Notes under the pieces: model-generated
Told to the model about the DNA's origin: nothing
Database searches by the model: none
Seen by the model: the letters and a program-made list of their open reading frames with translations, nothing else
Part shown: one piece after another, positions 20,121 to 28,523 of the stretch
How the letters are laid out: every line of letters begins with the position of its first letter
How positions within the stretch are numbered: position 1 is the stretch's first letter
Program-made: the position numbers and the translations under genes
Source: Verrucomicrobiaceae bacterium
Lineage (GTDB): Bacteria; Verrucomicrobiota; Verrucomicrobiia; Verrucomicrobiales; Verrucomicrobiaceae
DNA length: 64,000 nucleotides
Assembly: GCA_015075365.1 (NCBI GenBank)
Contig: JABTUN010000001.1
Location: 434,001-498,000, forward strand
Direction of reading: 5' to 3'

Positions 20121-21700
20121 CCTTCATGAACATGCCCACCCGATTCACCTCTCTCATTGTCGCGGCCTGCGCCCTGTCTTCACACGCGGCTGAACCACCC
20201 GCCGCAACGTGGCCGCGTGTCGATCTACCGCTCGTCATTGCCGGCGATCAGGCGCCCCAACTCGGCAGCGGCGACTTTTCGATCTCCGTGTGGGCGCGGG
20301 CAGATGCTGCAGATCGCATCACCGGCGATCTGGTGAGCCAATACGATCCGAAGAAGAAGCGCGGCTTTCATCTCACGCTCAAAAGCAATCCAGGCGTCAC
20401 GGCGAGCCAGGCGAACTGGCGGCATTTGCAGTTCGGCATCGACGATGACAAACCCGGCGCCTGGCGTGACTGCGGACGACCGGGCAAGGCGCTCTTCGCC
20501 TTTGCAATGATGACGCACGAAGGTGCCCTGTATGCGGGCACTTGCGAGCCTGGCTCCGGGGACACAGGGCGCGTCTATCGCTACGAGGGCGGCGAGCGAT
20601 GGACCAACTGCGGCAGCCTTGATGGCAGCAACTCCGTTACCGCATTCGCCGCGCATGAAGGCTCGTTGTATGCGGGCACCGGCAAGTATCGCGTGGCGGG
20701 CTCGGCTTTGCCGGAATCAGAGAACAAGCAGTCCGGCGGGCGTGTGTATCGCTACGAAGGTGGCACGAAGTGGGTGGATTGCGGCCAGTTGCCAGACACG
20801 GAGGCCGTGGGTGGACTCGTGGTGTTTCAAGGGCGGCTGTTTGCCTCATCGCTCTACAAACCGGCGGGCTTCTTCCGCTACGAAGGCGGCACAACGTGGA
20901 CACGCCTGCCGGATGCCATGGGGCCGGACATCCAGACGGGCGCGTCGACACCGAAGCGCGTCGTCTCGCTCACCGTGCATGACGGCTTCCTCTATGCGAG
21001 CAGCTACGACGGTGGCCGGGTGTATCGTTTCGATGGCAAGGCGTGGACCGATTGCGGCCAGATCGGCGACAACACCCAGACCTACGCCTTCACCAGCTAC
21101 GAAGGCGCCCTCCACGTCGCCACCTGGCGCAGCGGGCGCGTGTTTCGTTTTGAAGATGTCGGACGCTGGACGGACATCGGTCGTCTCGGCGAGGAGCTGG
21201 AGGTCATGGGCATGATGGTGCACAACGGCCGCTTCATCGCCGGCACGCTGCCGCTCGCGCAAGTCCACGCCTACGACGGCGATGGCCGGTGGACGCTCTG
21301 GCAGCGGCTCGATCATACTCCGGACGTGCAGTATCGCCGCGCCTGGACGATGGCCGAGCACGCCGGCGAGGTCTTCTGCTCGACGCTGCCCTCGGGCAAA
21401 GTTTGGGCGGCAAGGCATGGAAGGCAGGTCTCGTGGGATCACACGCTGCCGCCAGGCTGGCATCACATCGCCGCCGTGAAGACAGCAGGCCGCCTCACCT
21501 TGCATGTCGATGGCAGGCAAGTCGCTGAGAGCGCCGGCTTCGACGCCTCCGCGTGGGATCTCGACAGCGAGGCACCCCTCCGACTCGGAACCGGCATGAA
21601 CGGCCCTTTCAACGGCCAGCTTCGCGATCTGCAAATCCAGCGGCGTGCTCTGACCGCAGAAGAGATCGTTGCGCTCGCCGGACAAAAGCCGGAGTTTTGA
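20117..21700 (+). CDS. Exported LamG domain interrupted by a beta-propeller
   Basis: 527 residues, signal peptide (about 8-25). Residues 35-112 (GSGDFSISVWARAD, FHLTLKSN, LQFGIDDD) look like the first half of a LamG/concanavalin-like jelly roll. The missing second half appears only at 445-515 (PGWHHIAAVKTAGRLTLHVDG, PLRLGTGMNGPFNGQLRDLQI). In between lie about six to seven propeller-like repeats of the type ALYAGT...GRVYRYEGG.WTDCG. This suggests a propeller inserted in the loop of a glycan-binding jelly roll. It is coupled to the sulfatase-like gene by ATGA. Likely a secreted carbohydrate-binding protein; no catalytic motif seen. Confidence 0.7.
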   Translation: MTFMNMPTRFTSLIVAACALSSHAAEPPAATWPRVDLPLVIAGDQAPQLGSGDFSISVWARADAADRITGDLVSQYDPKKKRGFHLTLKSNPGVTASQANWRHLQFGIDDDKPGAWRDCGRPGKALFAFAMMTHEGALYAGTCEPGSGDTGRVYRYEGGERWTNCGSLDGSNSVTAFAAHEGSLYAGTGKYRVAGSALPESENKQSGGRVYRYEGGTKWVDCGQLPDTEAVGGLVVFQGRLFASSLYKPAGFFRYEGGTTWTRLPDAMGPDIQTGASTPKRVVSLTVHDGFLYASSYDGGRVYRFDGKAWTDCGQIGDNTQTYAFTSYEGALHVATWRSGRVFRFEDVGRWTDIGRLGEELEVMGMMVHNGRFIAGTLPLAQVHAYDGDGRWTLWQRLDHTPDVQYRRAWTMAEHAGEVFCSTLPSGKVWAARHGRQVSWDHTLPPGWHHIAAVKTAGRLTLHVDGRQVAESAGFDASAWDLDSEAPLRLGTGMNGPFNGQLRDLQIQRRALTAEEIVALAGQKPEF

Positions 21701-21715
21701 TGGCGTCCTGCCCCC

Positions 21716-22942
21716 ATGCCCATCTCAATTTCTTCTCTAGCTCTGATCGCTTCTCTGCTTGTCATTGCGACCTGCACCCTCGCTGCTGATCCTCCGCCCG
21801 CGCCGCTCGAGTTCATCGACACGAGCTTCGAGAATGCCTCGCCGCTCTGGTATGAGTTCGCGGAGGATGGCACGGTGTTGGTCTATCTGCTCTACGACCA
21901 GGAGCGGCTCTCGCCAAACCGCGCGGCGGGACATTTTCACTTCCGCATTCAGGCCGCGAAGGGCCAAAAGCTCACGCTGGAGCTGAAAAACATGGCCAAC
22001 GTCTGGAACAGCAAGGCCGGCTCCGTGGCAAAAGAGATCAAGCAGGTCGTCGTCTCGCAAGATGGCAAAGACTGGACGCCTGTGCCGACGGAATCGCCCG
22101 AGGAAGGCCGCGTGCGTGTCACGCTGGAGATGCCGGGCACGTCGCTCTTCGTCGCACGCGCGGAACCGTATCGCGTGTCGGACTTGAACCGCTTTCTCGA
22201 TGAGATCAAAACGAGTCCGCTGGTAAGAATCGAGACCATCGGCAAAACGGTGCAGGGTCGCGATCTGGAGATCATCCGCGTGGGAAACGACGACGCGCCA
22301 AATCACGTCTTCATCCGCGCACGTGCTCATCCGTGGGAACCGGTGGGCAACTGGGTTGCCGAAGGGCTCGTGCGCCGCCTGCTAAAAGGCGACTCGGATG
22401 CGCAAAAGTGCCTCGCGCTCTACAACGTGTGCATTTTACCGATGGCGAACAAGGATGGTGTCGAGCGCGGTGGCACGCGTTTCAACCTCGGCGGCTGGGA
22501 CTTGAACCGGAAGTGGGACAAGCCCGCCGATCCGAAGCTCGCACCGGAAAATGCCGCGCTGGAGCACTGGCTTGAAAATGAAATCAAAGCCGGACATCGG
22601 CCCACGTTCGCCATGGATCTGCACAATGACGGCAACGGCATGCTGCACATCAGCCGGCCGGACATTCCCAACATCGACGCGTATCTCGCGCGCATGGCCC
22701 GCTTTGAGCAATGTCTGCGCGACCACACCTGGTTCACCGTCGGCTCGACGAAGTCCACATTTCGCAATCCCGGCACACTCGGCGAAGGCTGGTGCTCGCG
22801 TTTTGGCATTGATGCGGTCATCCTCGAGTTCAACTGCAACTACATCGAAGGCATCCGGCAGCCTGCTATGGGCAAGCACTGGATCACTTTCGGCGAAGGC
22901 CTCACGAAGACCTTCGAGGCGTATTTTGAGTCGCGCAAATGA
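21716..22942 (+). CDS. Secreted M14-family zinc carboxypeptidase
   Basis: 408 residues with a signal peptide. An N-terminal beta-sandwich (about 30-145, as in M14 cytosolic-carboxypeptidase-like proteins) is followed by the peptidase domain. Zinc ligands: H-x-x-E in RAHPWEPVGNW and His in MDLHNDGNGM. Substrate-binding residues are in WDLNRKWD, and the catalytic Glu is in AVILEFNCN. All are present, so an active metallocarboxypeptidase or amidase is likely. Separated by 15 bp from the LamG gene on the same strand. Confidence 0.85.
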   Translation: MPISISSLALIASLLVIATCTLAADPPPAPLEFIDTSFENASPLWYEFAEDGTVLVYLLYDQERLSPNRAAGHFHFRIQAAKGQKLTLELKNMANVWNSKAGSVAKEIKQVVVSQDGKDWTPVPTESPEEGRVRVTLEMPGTSLFVARAEPYRVSDLNRFLDEIKTSPLVRIETIGKTVQGRDLEIIRVGNDDAPNHVFIRARAHPWEPVGNWVAEGLVRRLLKGDSDAQKCLALYNVCILPMANKDGVERGGTRFNLGGWDLNRKWDKPADPKLAPENAALEHWLENEIKAGHRPTFAMDLHNDGNGMLHISRPDIPNIDAYLARMARFEQCLRDHTWFTVGSTKSTFRNPGTLGEGWCSRFGIDAVILEFNCNYIEGIRQPAMGKHWITFGEGLTKTFEAYFESRK

Positions 22943-22970
22943 CGCCGCTGCGTGCGTATGACATCGCCTC

Positions 22971-24323
22971 ATGTTCTCGCGCCTGCTTCTCTTCTCGTTG
23001 TTGTCCCTGCCTCTTCACGCTCAACCCGTCGGCGATGGCAAGGCCGATGACACCGCAGCCGTGCAAACAATGGTCGATGGCGGTGCCGCGGTGCGTTTCG
23101 GACGCGGGACTTACCGGCTGACAAAGACTATCGTCGTCGATCTCGACCAAACGGGCTTCATCTCGTTCAGCGGCGATGGTGTGGCCCGATTCGTGATGGA
23201 GGGCGCGGGGCCGGCGTTTCATTTCAAAGGCACGCACGGTGGCACCGCCGATCCCACGAGCTTGAAGCCGGAAATCTTCGCCCGGCAGCGCACGCCGATG
23301 GTGGATGGCATCGAAATCGTCGGAGCACACGCCGAGGCGGACGGCATCGAGGCCACGGGCACGATGCAGCTCACGATCACGCGTGTTTCGGTGCATGAGG
23401 CTCGGCATGGCGTGCGGCTCAGCGTGCGGAATCGCAATGTCATCATCAGCGACTGCCATTTGTATCACAACCGCGGCATCGGCGTGTTTTACGACCATGT
23501 CGATCTCCACCAGTCGAACATCATCGGCAGCCACATCAGCTACAACGCGGGCGGCGGCGTCGTGACACGCGGCGGAGCTGTGCGGAACCTCCACATCGGC
23601 ACCTGCGACATCGAGAGCAACATGGCTCCCGAGTCTCCACCGACTGCGAATGTGCTCATCGACTGCACCGACGGCTCCACCGCCGAGGTCAGCATCACCG
23701 GCTGCACCATCCAGCACAACAGCGTCTCGCCCGGCTCGGCCAATGTGCGCTTCATCGGCAAAGGCAAGCCCTATGGCAAGGATGAAACCGCCCGCTGGGG
23801 CCATCTCAGCATCTGCGACAACGTGCTGAGCGATGTCTCGGTCAACATCGACCTCCAGGAAGTCCGCGGAGCCGTCATCACCGGCAACACCTTCGGCGTC
23901 GGCTTCGAGCACGACCTTCTCGCGGTCGGTTGCAGCAACCTCGCCATCGGCCCGAACACCTTTGACCGCAATCCGCCCTACTACCGCGGCAAAGCCGCCG
24001 CCGTGAAAGGCGGGCTCATCTTCCGCGACTGCCGCGACGTCACCCTCACCGGCCTGCACATCGACGGCGTGCGCACGCATCCCGCCGCCGTTCAGATTAT
24101 CAACGGTGACACCTTCAACATCTCCGGCTGCACCATCCTCGACAGCGATGGCGCGGGCTTGCTGCTCAAGAACACCCGTAACAGCCTCGTCACCGGCTGC
24201 CTCATCGCCGACCGACGCAAAGACCGCCAAGCATCGCCGTCACTGCGCGTCGAACGCGGCGTGAACAACACCTTCGCGAACAACAAGCTTACTCATGGCG
24301 AAGAGAATCATCCAAAGCCATGA
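22971..24323 (+). CDS. Secreted right-handed parallel beta-helix protein (pectate-lyase-like fold)
   Basis: 450 residues, signal peptide (LLLFSLLSLPLHA). The start GDGKADDTAAVQTMVDGGAAVRFGRGTYRL is the usual entry of secreted beta-helix proteins (compare GDGVTDDTAAIQ). The rest is made of short coils ending in N/D-G-N/C turns (NVIISDCHLYHN, DIESN, FNISGCTILDSDGAGLLLKNTRN). The fold is shared by pectate lyases, polygalacturonases and epimerases; no catalytic set could be assigned. Overlaps the following aminotransferase frame by 4 bp (ATGA). Confidence 0.75.
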   Translation: MFSRLLLFSLLSLPLHAQPVGDGKADDTAAVQTMVDGGAAVRFGRGTYRLTKTIVVDLDQTGFISFSGDGVARFVMEGAGPAFHFKGTHGGTADPTSLKPEIFARQRTPMVDGIEIVGAHAEADGIEATGTMQLTITRVSVHEARHGVRLSVRNRNVIISDCHLYHNRGIGVFYDHVDLHQSNIIGSHISYNAGGGVVTRGGAVRNLHIGTCDIESNMAPESPPTANVLIDCTDGSTAEVSITGCTIQHNSVSPGSANVRFIGKGKPYGKDETARWGHLSICDNVLSDVSVNIDLQEVRGAVITGNTFGVGFEHDLLAVGCSNLAIGPNTFDRNPPYYRGKAAAVKGGLIFRDCRDVTLTGLHIDGVRTHPAAVQIINGDTFNISGCTILDSDGAGLLLKNTRNSLVTGCLIADRRKDRQASPSLRVERGVNNTFANNKLTHGEENHPKP

Positions 24324-25236
24324 ACGAACCCATTGTCTATCTGAATGGCCGCTTTCTGCCCGCCTCGCAGGCGAAGCTGAGCATCTACGACCTCGGCATC
24401 GTGCTCGGCGCGACGCTGACTGAAATGACGCGCACGTTTCGTCACCGGGCGTTTCGCGCGGAGGAGCATGTGGCGCGGTTGTTTCGCTCGCAAAGTTCTC
24501 CGGCATCCCGCTTCCGATCACGCCGGAGGAGATGCTGGCGCGCACGAACGAACTCGCGGAGGCAAACTGCAAGCTGCTCGGCCCGGACGAGGATCTCGGT
24601 ATCGTGCACTTCGTCACGCCGGGTGAAAACGCGCTCTATGCGGGCAGTACTGGCTCTGCGGGGCCGCTGCGGCCGACGATTTGCATCCACAGCTTTCCGC
24701 TGCGCTTTGAGATGTGGCGGCATTTGTTCACGGAGGGCGCGCATGTCGTCACACCATCGGTCCGGCACATTCCGCCACAATGCATCGAACCGAAAATGAA
24801 GAATCGAAGCCGTCTGCATTGGTGGCTGGCCGACAAGCAATCGCAGGCCGTCGATCCGCGCGCGATCACGCTGCTGCTCGATCTTGATGGCAACGTCACC
24901 GAGTGCGCGGGATCGAATTTCGTCATCGTGAAGGGCAAAACGATCATTTCGCCCTCGCCGCGGAACATTCTCGGCGGCGTGAGCTTGCAAACCGTGCGCG
25001 AACTCGCGCCGAAGACCGGCATGGAGTTCATCGAACGCGATTTTCAACCCTACGACGTGGTGAATGCCGATGAGGCCTGGCTGACGACCACTCCTTACTG
25101 CATCGCACCATGCACGAAGATCAACAACACACCCATCGGTGACGGCAAACCTGGACCGTGGTTCAAGAAGATGATCGCAGCGTGGAGCAAGCGCGTAGAT
25201 TTGGACATTGAGGCCCAGATTCTGGGATCTGCATGA
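24320..25236 (+). pseudogene. Class-IV (BCAT/D-alanine-type) aminotransferase, frameshifted
   Basis: Two frames together give one class-IV PLP aminotransferase of about 305 residues. The first frame holds the N-terminus (EPIVYLNGRFLPASQAKLSIYDLGIVLGATLTEM, HRAFRAEEHVARLFRS). After about position 24495 homology moves to the +2 frame (SGIPLPITPEEML, ELAEANCKLLG, HWWLADKQSQAVDP, ITLLLDLDGNVTECAGSNFVIVKG, NILGGVSLQTVRELA). A single missing base between about 24485 and 24500 explains it. The C-terminal part retains the PLP-phosphate and substrate segments, including LDGNVTECAGSNF. Either the gene is recently inactivated or this is a sequence error. Both ends overlap neighbours by 4 bp (ATGA), so it sat in an intact operon. 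Confidence 0.8.
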
Positions 25237-27299
25237 ATCGCATCGCTCATCTCTTCATCATTCTCGTCACGCCAGCGCCGCTGGCGGCGGCCGATTATGC
25301 GAAGGATATCAAACCGCTGCTCAAAGAGCGCTGCGTGTCGTGTCATGGCTCAGTGAAGCAAAAGGGCGATTTGCGGCTCGATGCAGGCGCCTTGATCTCG
25401 AAAGACGTGCACCACGATCTGCTCGCGCGTGTGACGTCGAGCGACGAAGACGAACGCATGCCGCCGGAAGGCGCACGACTGACGCCTGCGCAGATTGAAA
25501 TGCTGCGGCAGTGGTTCGCCGCAGGTGCGATTTATCCGAAGGATGAGGTGATCCCGAAGAAACCATCGGAACACTGGTCGTTTCAGCCGGTGAAGCGGCC
25601 GCCGGTGCCTGCATCGACGTTTGGGCATCCGATTGATGCCTTTGTGTTCGGGAAGAACGAACCGCCACCGCAGGCAAAGCCGATGGCATTGCTTCGCCGC
25701 GTGCATCTCGATCTCACCGGCCTGCCGCCGACGATCCCGGAGCAGGAACGCTTTGCCAAAGAACCGAGTCTGGAGCGTGTGATCGATGGTTTGCTCGCCC
25801 GACCCGAATACGGCGAACGCTGGGCGCGGCACTGGCTGGATGTGGTGCGCTACGCCGACAGCAACGGTTATGAACGCGACGCAGAGAAGCCGTTCGTATG
25901 GCGCTATCGCGATTATGTCATCGAATCGCTCAACAACGACAAACCCTTCAATCGTTTCGTCATCGAGCAGCTCGCGGGCGATGAACTGCCGGATCGTTCG
26001 GTCGAGACGCACATCGCCACCGGCTTCCTCCGCCTCGGTCATTGGGACGACGAGCCGGCTGACCCTGCGGCGGATCGTTACGATCAGCTCGATGACATCG
26101 TCAGCACCACCGGGCAGACGTTTCTTGGCCTGACCATCGGCTGCGCGCGTTGTCACGATCACAAATTCGAACCGCTGGCCACGCGTGACTACTACAGCCT
26201 CGTCGCGGTCTTCAATCCACTCCAACGTCCGACGAAAGGGCGCACAGAACTGACGATTCCTGTCGATGGCACGGAGATTTACACGTGGAACGAGCCATCC
26301 GCGAAAGCACCGGAGACGCACGTGCTCGTGCGCGGCTCACCGACACGATTTGGCGACCTCGTCGAGCCCGCGGTGCCTGCAATTCTCGTCAAACAACAGC
26401 CGCAGTTTCCAGCGGGTGAAAAAACCACGCAACGCCGTCTCGGCCTCGCCCAATGGATTGCGAGCCCGAATAACCCGCTCACCGCGCGCGTGATCGTGAA
26501 TCGCGTCTGGCAGCAGCACTTCGGCCAAGGGTTGGTGACGACCGCGAACGACTTCGGCCTCATGGGCGCGGCTCCCTCGCATCCCGAGCTGCTCGACTGG
26601 CTCGCGCATTGGTTCGTGCATGACGCGAAGTGGTCTCTGAAGAAGCTGCACCGGCTCATTCTGACGAGCAGCGCATGGCGGAGCAGCAGCGTAGAGCAAA
26701 GGGCAAAGAGCGGAGAGCCCAAGCCCTCTGACTCTTCGCTCTCTGCTCTCAGCCCCTCGCTTTACCGCTACCGACGTCTGGAGGCCGAGGCAATCCGCGA
26801 CTCGATCCTCGCCGTCAGCGGCCAGCTCAATCCGAAGCGCTTCGGTCCGGCGATGCGGCCCGCCATTCCCGTCGCCGCGCTCGAAGCCAACACTGACAAA
26901 GACAAGATCTGGAAGGCCTCCGACGAACATGAGGCCTCTCGCCGCAGCATCTACGCCTTCATCAAACGTGGCCTCGTCGTCCCGATGCTCGAAACGCTCG
27001 ACCTCGCCGATACCGTGAGCAGTTGCCCCCAACGCCAGGTCACCACCGTCGCCCCACAGGCCCTCACGCTGTTCAATGGCGACTTTGTGAACCAGCAGGC
27101 GAAACACTTTGCCACACGTTTAAAGCGCGAAGCCGGTGATGATCCCACGAAGCAGATCAGCCACGCGTGGCGGCTCGCTTTGTGTCGGGAGCCATCGAGC
27201 GATGAACTGGCGAAGATGCGTGCGTTTTTGCAAAACGAATCACTGGAGCAGCTCTGCCGAGTAATTCTCAATCTGAACGAGTTTGTTTATCCGGAGTGA
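25233..27299 (+). CDS. PSD1-type protein: planctomycete cytochrome c + DUF1549 + DUF1553
   Basis: 688 residues, exported (signal 1-20). The N-terminal cytochrome-like domain has a haem motif CVSCH (34-38) in KPLLKERCVSCHG. DUF1549 spans about 130-350, with LLRRVHLDLTGLPPT, RPEYGERWARHWLDVVRYADSNGYE, QLAGDELPD and a second CxxCH in GCARCHDHKFEPL. DUF1553 (about 410-670) has RVIVNRVWQQHFGQGLV, LLDWLAHWFV and RRLEAEAIRDSILAVSGQLNP. Usually paired with DUF1501 proteins in Planctomycetes and Verrucomicrobia; function is unknown, probably redox-linked and periplasmic. Here the downstream DUF1501 gene is separated by the ABC-3C island. A short palindrome is read through in frame (26694-26750). Confidence 0.9.
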   Translation: MNRIAHLFIILVTPAPLAAADYAKDIKPLLKERCVSCHGSVKQKGDLRLDAGALISKDVHHDLLARVTSSDEDERMPPEGARLTPAQIEMLRQWFAAGAIYPKDEVIPKKPSEHWSFQPVKRPPVPASTFGHPIDAFVFGKNEPPPQAKPMALLRRVHLDLTGLPPTIPEQERFAKEPSLERVIDGLLARPEYGERWARHWLDVVRYADSNGYERDAEKPFVWRYRDYVIESLNNDKPFNRFVIEQLAGDELPDRSVETHIATGFLRLGHWDDEPADPAADRYDQLDDIVSTTGQTFLGLTIGCARCHDHKFEPLATRDYYSLVAVFNPLQRPTKGRTELTIPVDGTEIYTWNEPSAKAPETHVLVRGSPTRFGDLVEPAVPAILVKQQPQFPAGEKTTQRRLGLAQWIASPNNPLTARVIVNRVWQQHFGQGLVTTANDFGLMGAAPSHPELLDWLAHWFVHDAKWSLKKLHRLILTSSAWRSSSVEQRAKSGEPKPSDSSLSALSPSLYRYRRLEAEAIRDSILAVSGQLNPKRFGPAMRPAIPVAALEANTDKDKIWKASDEHEASRRSIYAFIKRGLVVPMLETLDLADTVSSCPQRQVTTVAPQALTLFNGDFVNQQAKHFATRLKREAGDDPTKQISHAWRLALCREPSSDELAKMRAFLQNESLEQLCRVILNLNEFVYPE
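26694..26750. repeat. Imperfect palindrome read in frame inside the PSD1 gene
   Basis: A purine-rich arm (26694-26717) is followed after 8 nt by a pyrimidine-rich arm (26726-26750) that is its imperfect reverse complement. It is built from short GAGC/GCTC and AAAG/CTTT units, unlike the flanking sequence. It encodes a Ser/Lys/Glu-rich stretch (residues 488-506) just before the conserved RRLEAEAIRD block. Looks like a small palindromic or REP-like element tolerated in frame. Confidence 0.5.
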
Positions 27300-27381
27300 G
27301 CGTGGCGCCGGAGGGGAAATTCCAGCAGGCATAACTGGACATTGCCCCCCAGGAATTGCACACTCACAGATCGCCACCAGC

Positions 27382-28302
27382 ATGCCAATTCGTCAGTCCA
27401 AAGCCTATCTCAAATTCACTCGCGAGTTCGACGACGCGAGAAGTAACGATTTCCAGTCTTGGGTAGCGGATCTGTTGTCAGCTAGGCATGGTGCTGGCGA
27501 CTTCATTCGCATCCGAGGCACACCAGGGGATCACGGTCTTGATGGGCATGTGATAAGCCTCCGCCGCGCTTATCAATGTTTCGCGCCTCGCAATCCGAGT
27601 GATGGAGACATGTCTAAAAAGATCAGTGAAAACTTTGAAACCGCCCGGACTTGGCTGGAAACAAGAGGAGGAATGGCGGAATGGATATTCATCTACGGTG
27701 ACATCGACGGCGCGATGGGCGCGGAGTCCGCAGGTGCGTTGAACAAGTTAAAGTCGGAGTATCCCAGCATGGTAATCCAAGCGTGGAACCGTGACAGATT
27801 CTGGGAAGAAATCTATATTCATGCACCAATCGACACATTAAAACATCGTTTCGGCAGCGATGTGTCACGCCAGGACATCATCAGGCTTCGTGTCCCCGAG
27901 ATATTGAACGTTCTCAGTTCTCTTCAAACGAGGTTGCTCAGACATTCGCCAGCGGTGGGAGGCATCCCAGACATGCTTAAGCTGGATTTTAACGACTTCG
28001 ACCGCTTCACACGTGATGACATTGCGACAGGAAGATTGAGGACAGACCTTGTGGAGGACATTTTCGCAAAGTCTGAGAACATCGACAAAGGCCAGGAAAT
28101 CGCTGAGAGCTTTCGAGCAAAGTATCAGGAACTCGCGGCTCAGATGATGGATCCGGACACGATCTACGCGGAGTTGCTCAAGTTTTGCTCCATATCAGAA
28201 GCGGCGAAACCAGTAGAGCGTGCGGCTATTTTCACGGTTCTGGCATATTTTTTTGATCGCTGCGACATCTTCAAAAATCCACCGGAAAGCTTAACTGTAT
28301 GA
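27382..28302 (+). CDS. ABC-3C system effector: restriction-endonuclease-like domain + C-terminal ABC-3C domain
   Basis: 306 residues, cytoplasmic. The N-terminal region (about 1-150) has the restriction-endonuclease-like pattern DFQSWVADLL, then RIRGTPGDHGLDGHV with Asp50/Asp54, then AYQCFAPRNP with Gln66. This recalls Mrr-type D-x(n)-Q nuclease sites, although the lysine normally two residues after Gln is Phe. The C-terminal half (about 165-306, helical, ending AAIFTVLAYFFDRCDIF) fits the C-terminal domain that tethers effectors to the ABC ATPase in ABC-three-component systems. The ATG at 27382 is preferred over an upstream in-frame start that overlaps the PSD1 gene. Its stop overlaps the middle component (ATGA). 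Predicted to cut nucleic acid when the ATPase senses invasion. Confidence 0.7.
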   Translation: MPIRQSKAYLKFTREFDDARSNDFQSWVADLLSARHGAGDFIRIRGTPGDHGLDGHVISLRRAYQCFAPRNPSDGDMSKKISENFETARTWLETRGGMAEWIFIYGDIDGAMGAESAGALNKLKSEYPSMVIQAWNRDRFWEEIYIHAPIDTLKHRFGSDVSRQDIIRLRVPEILNVLSSLQTRLLRHSPAVGGIPDMLKLDFNDFDRFTRDDIATGRLRTDLVEDIFAKSENIDKGQEIAESFRAKYQELAAQMMDPDTIYAELLKFCSISEAAKPVERAAIFTVLAYFFDRCDIFKNPPESLTV

Positions 28303-28523
28303 TACTTCCAGGAAAACACCTCTCAGAAGATCGTTGCTTGCTTGGCGTGGGGGCGGTCTTGCTGCCCATGCTCGAAGAACCCAAAACGGTGTCGGGACTG
28401 TGGGAGGCCTATCGAGATCAAAACGGTGTTTCCTTCGATTGGTTCATCCTGTCGCTCGACCTATTGTTCGCGGTCGGAGCGATCACTTTCAACAAGGGTC
28501 TGATCGCCCGCAAACTGGCATGA
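28299..28523 (+). CDS. ABC-3C system middle component (MC6-like)
   Basis: 74 residues: MILPGKHLSEDRCLLGVGAV, then TVSGLWEAYRD, then FDWFILSLDLLFAVGAITFNKG. The pattern of an 'ILPxKH' start, a GVGAxLL helix, LW, and a final FxxALDLLFxxGAI helix fits the small middle component (type 6) of ABC-three-component systems, a winged-helix-like linker between effector and ATPase. It is coupled to genes on both sides by 4-bp overlaps. Confidence 0.8.
   Translation: MILPGKHLSEDRCLLGVGAVLLPMLEEPKTVSGLWEAYRDQNGVSFDWFILSLDLLFAVGAITFNKGLIARKLA

Noticed and set aside
24485..24500. Programmed ribosomal frameshift in the aminotransferase gene
   Set aside because: No slippery heptamer or obvious downstream structure was seen; a simple one-base deletion explains the shift better.
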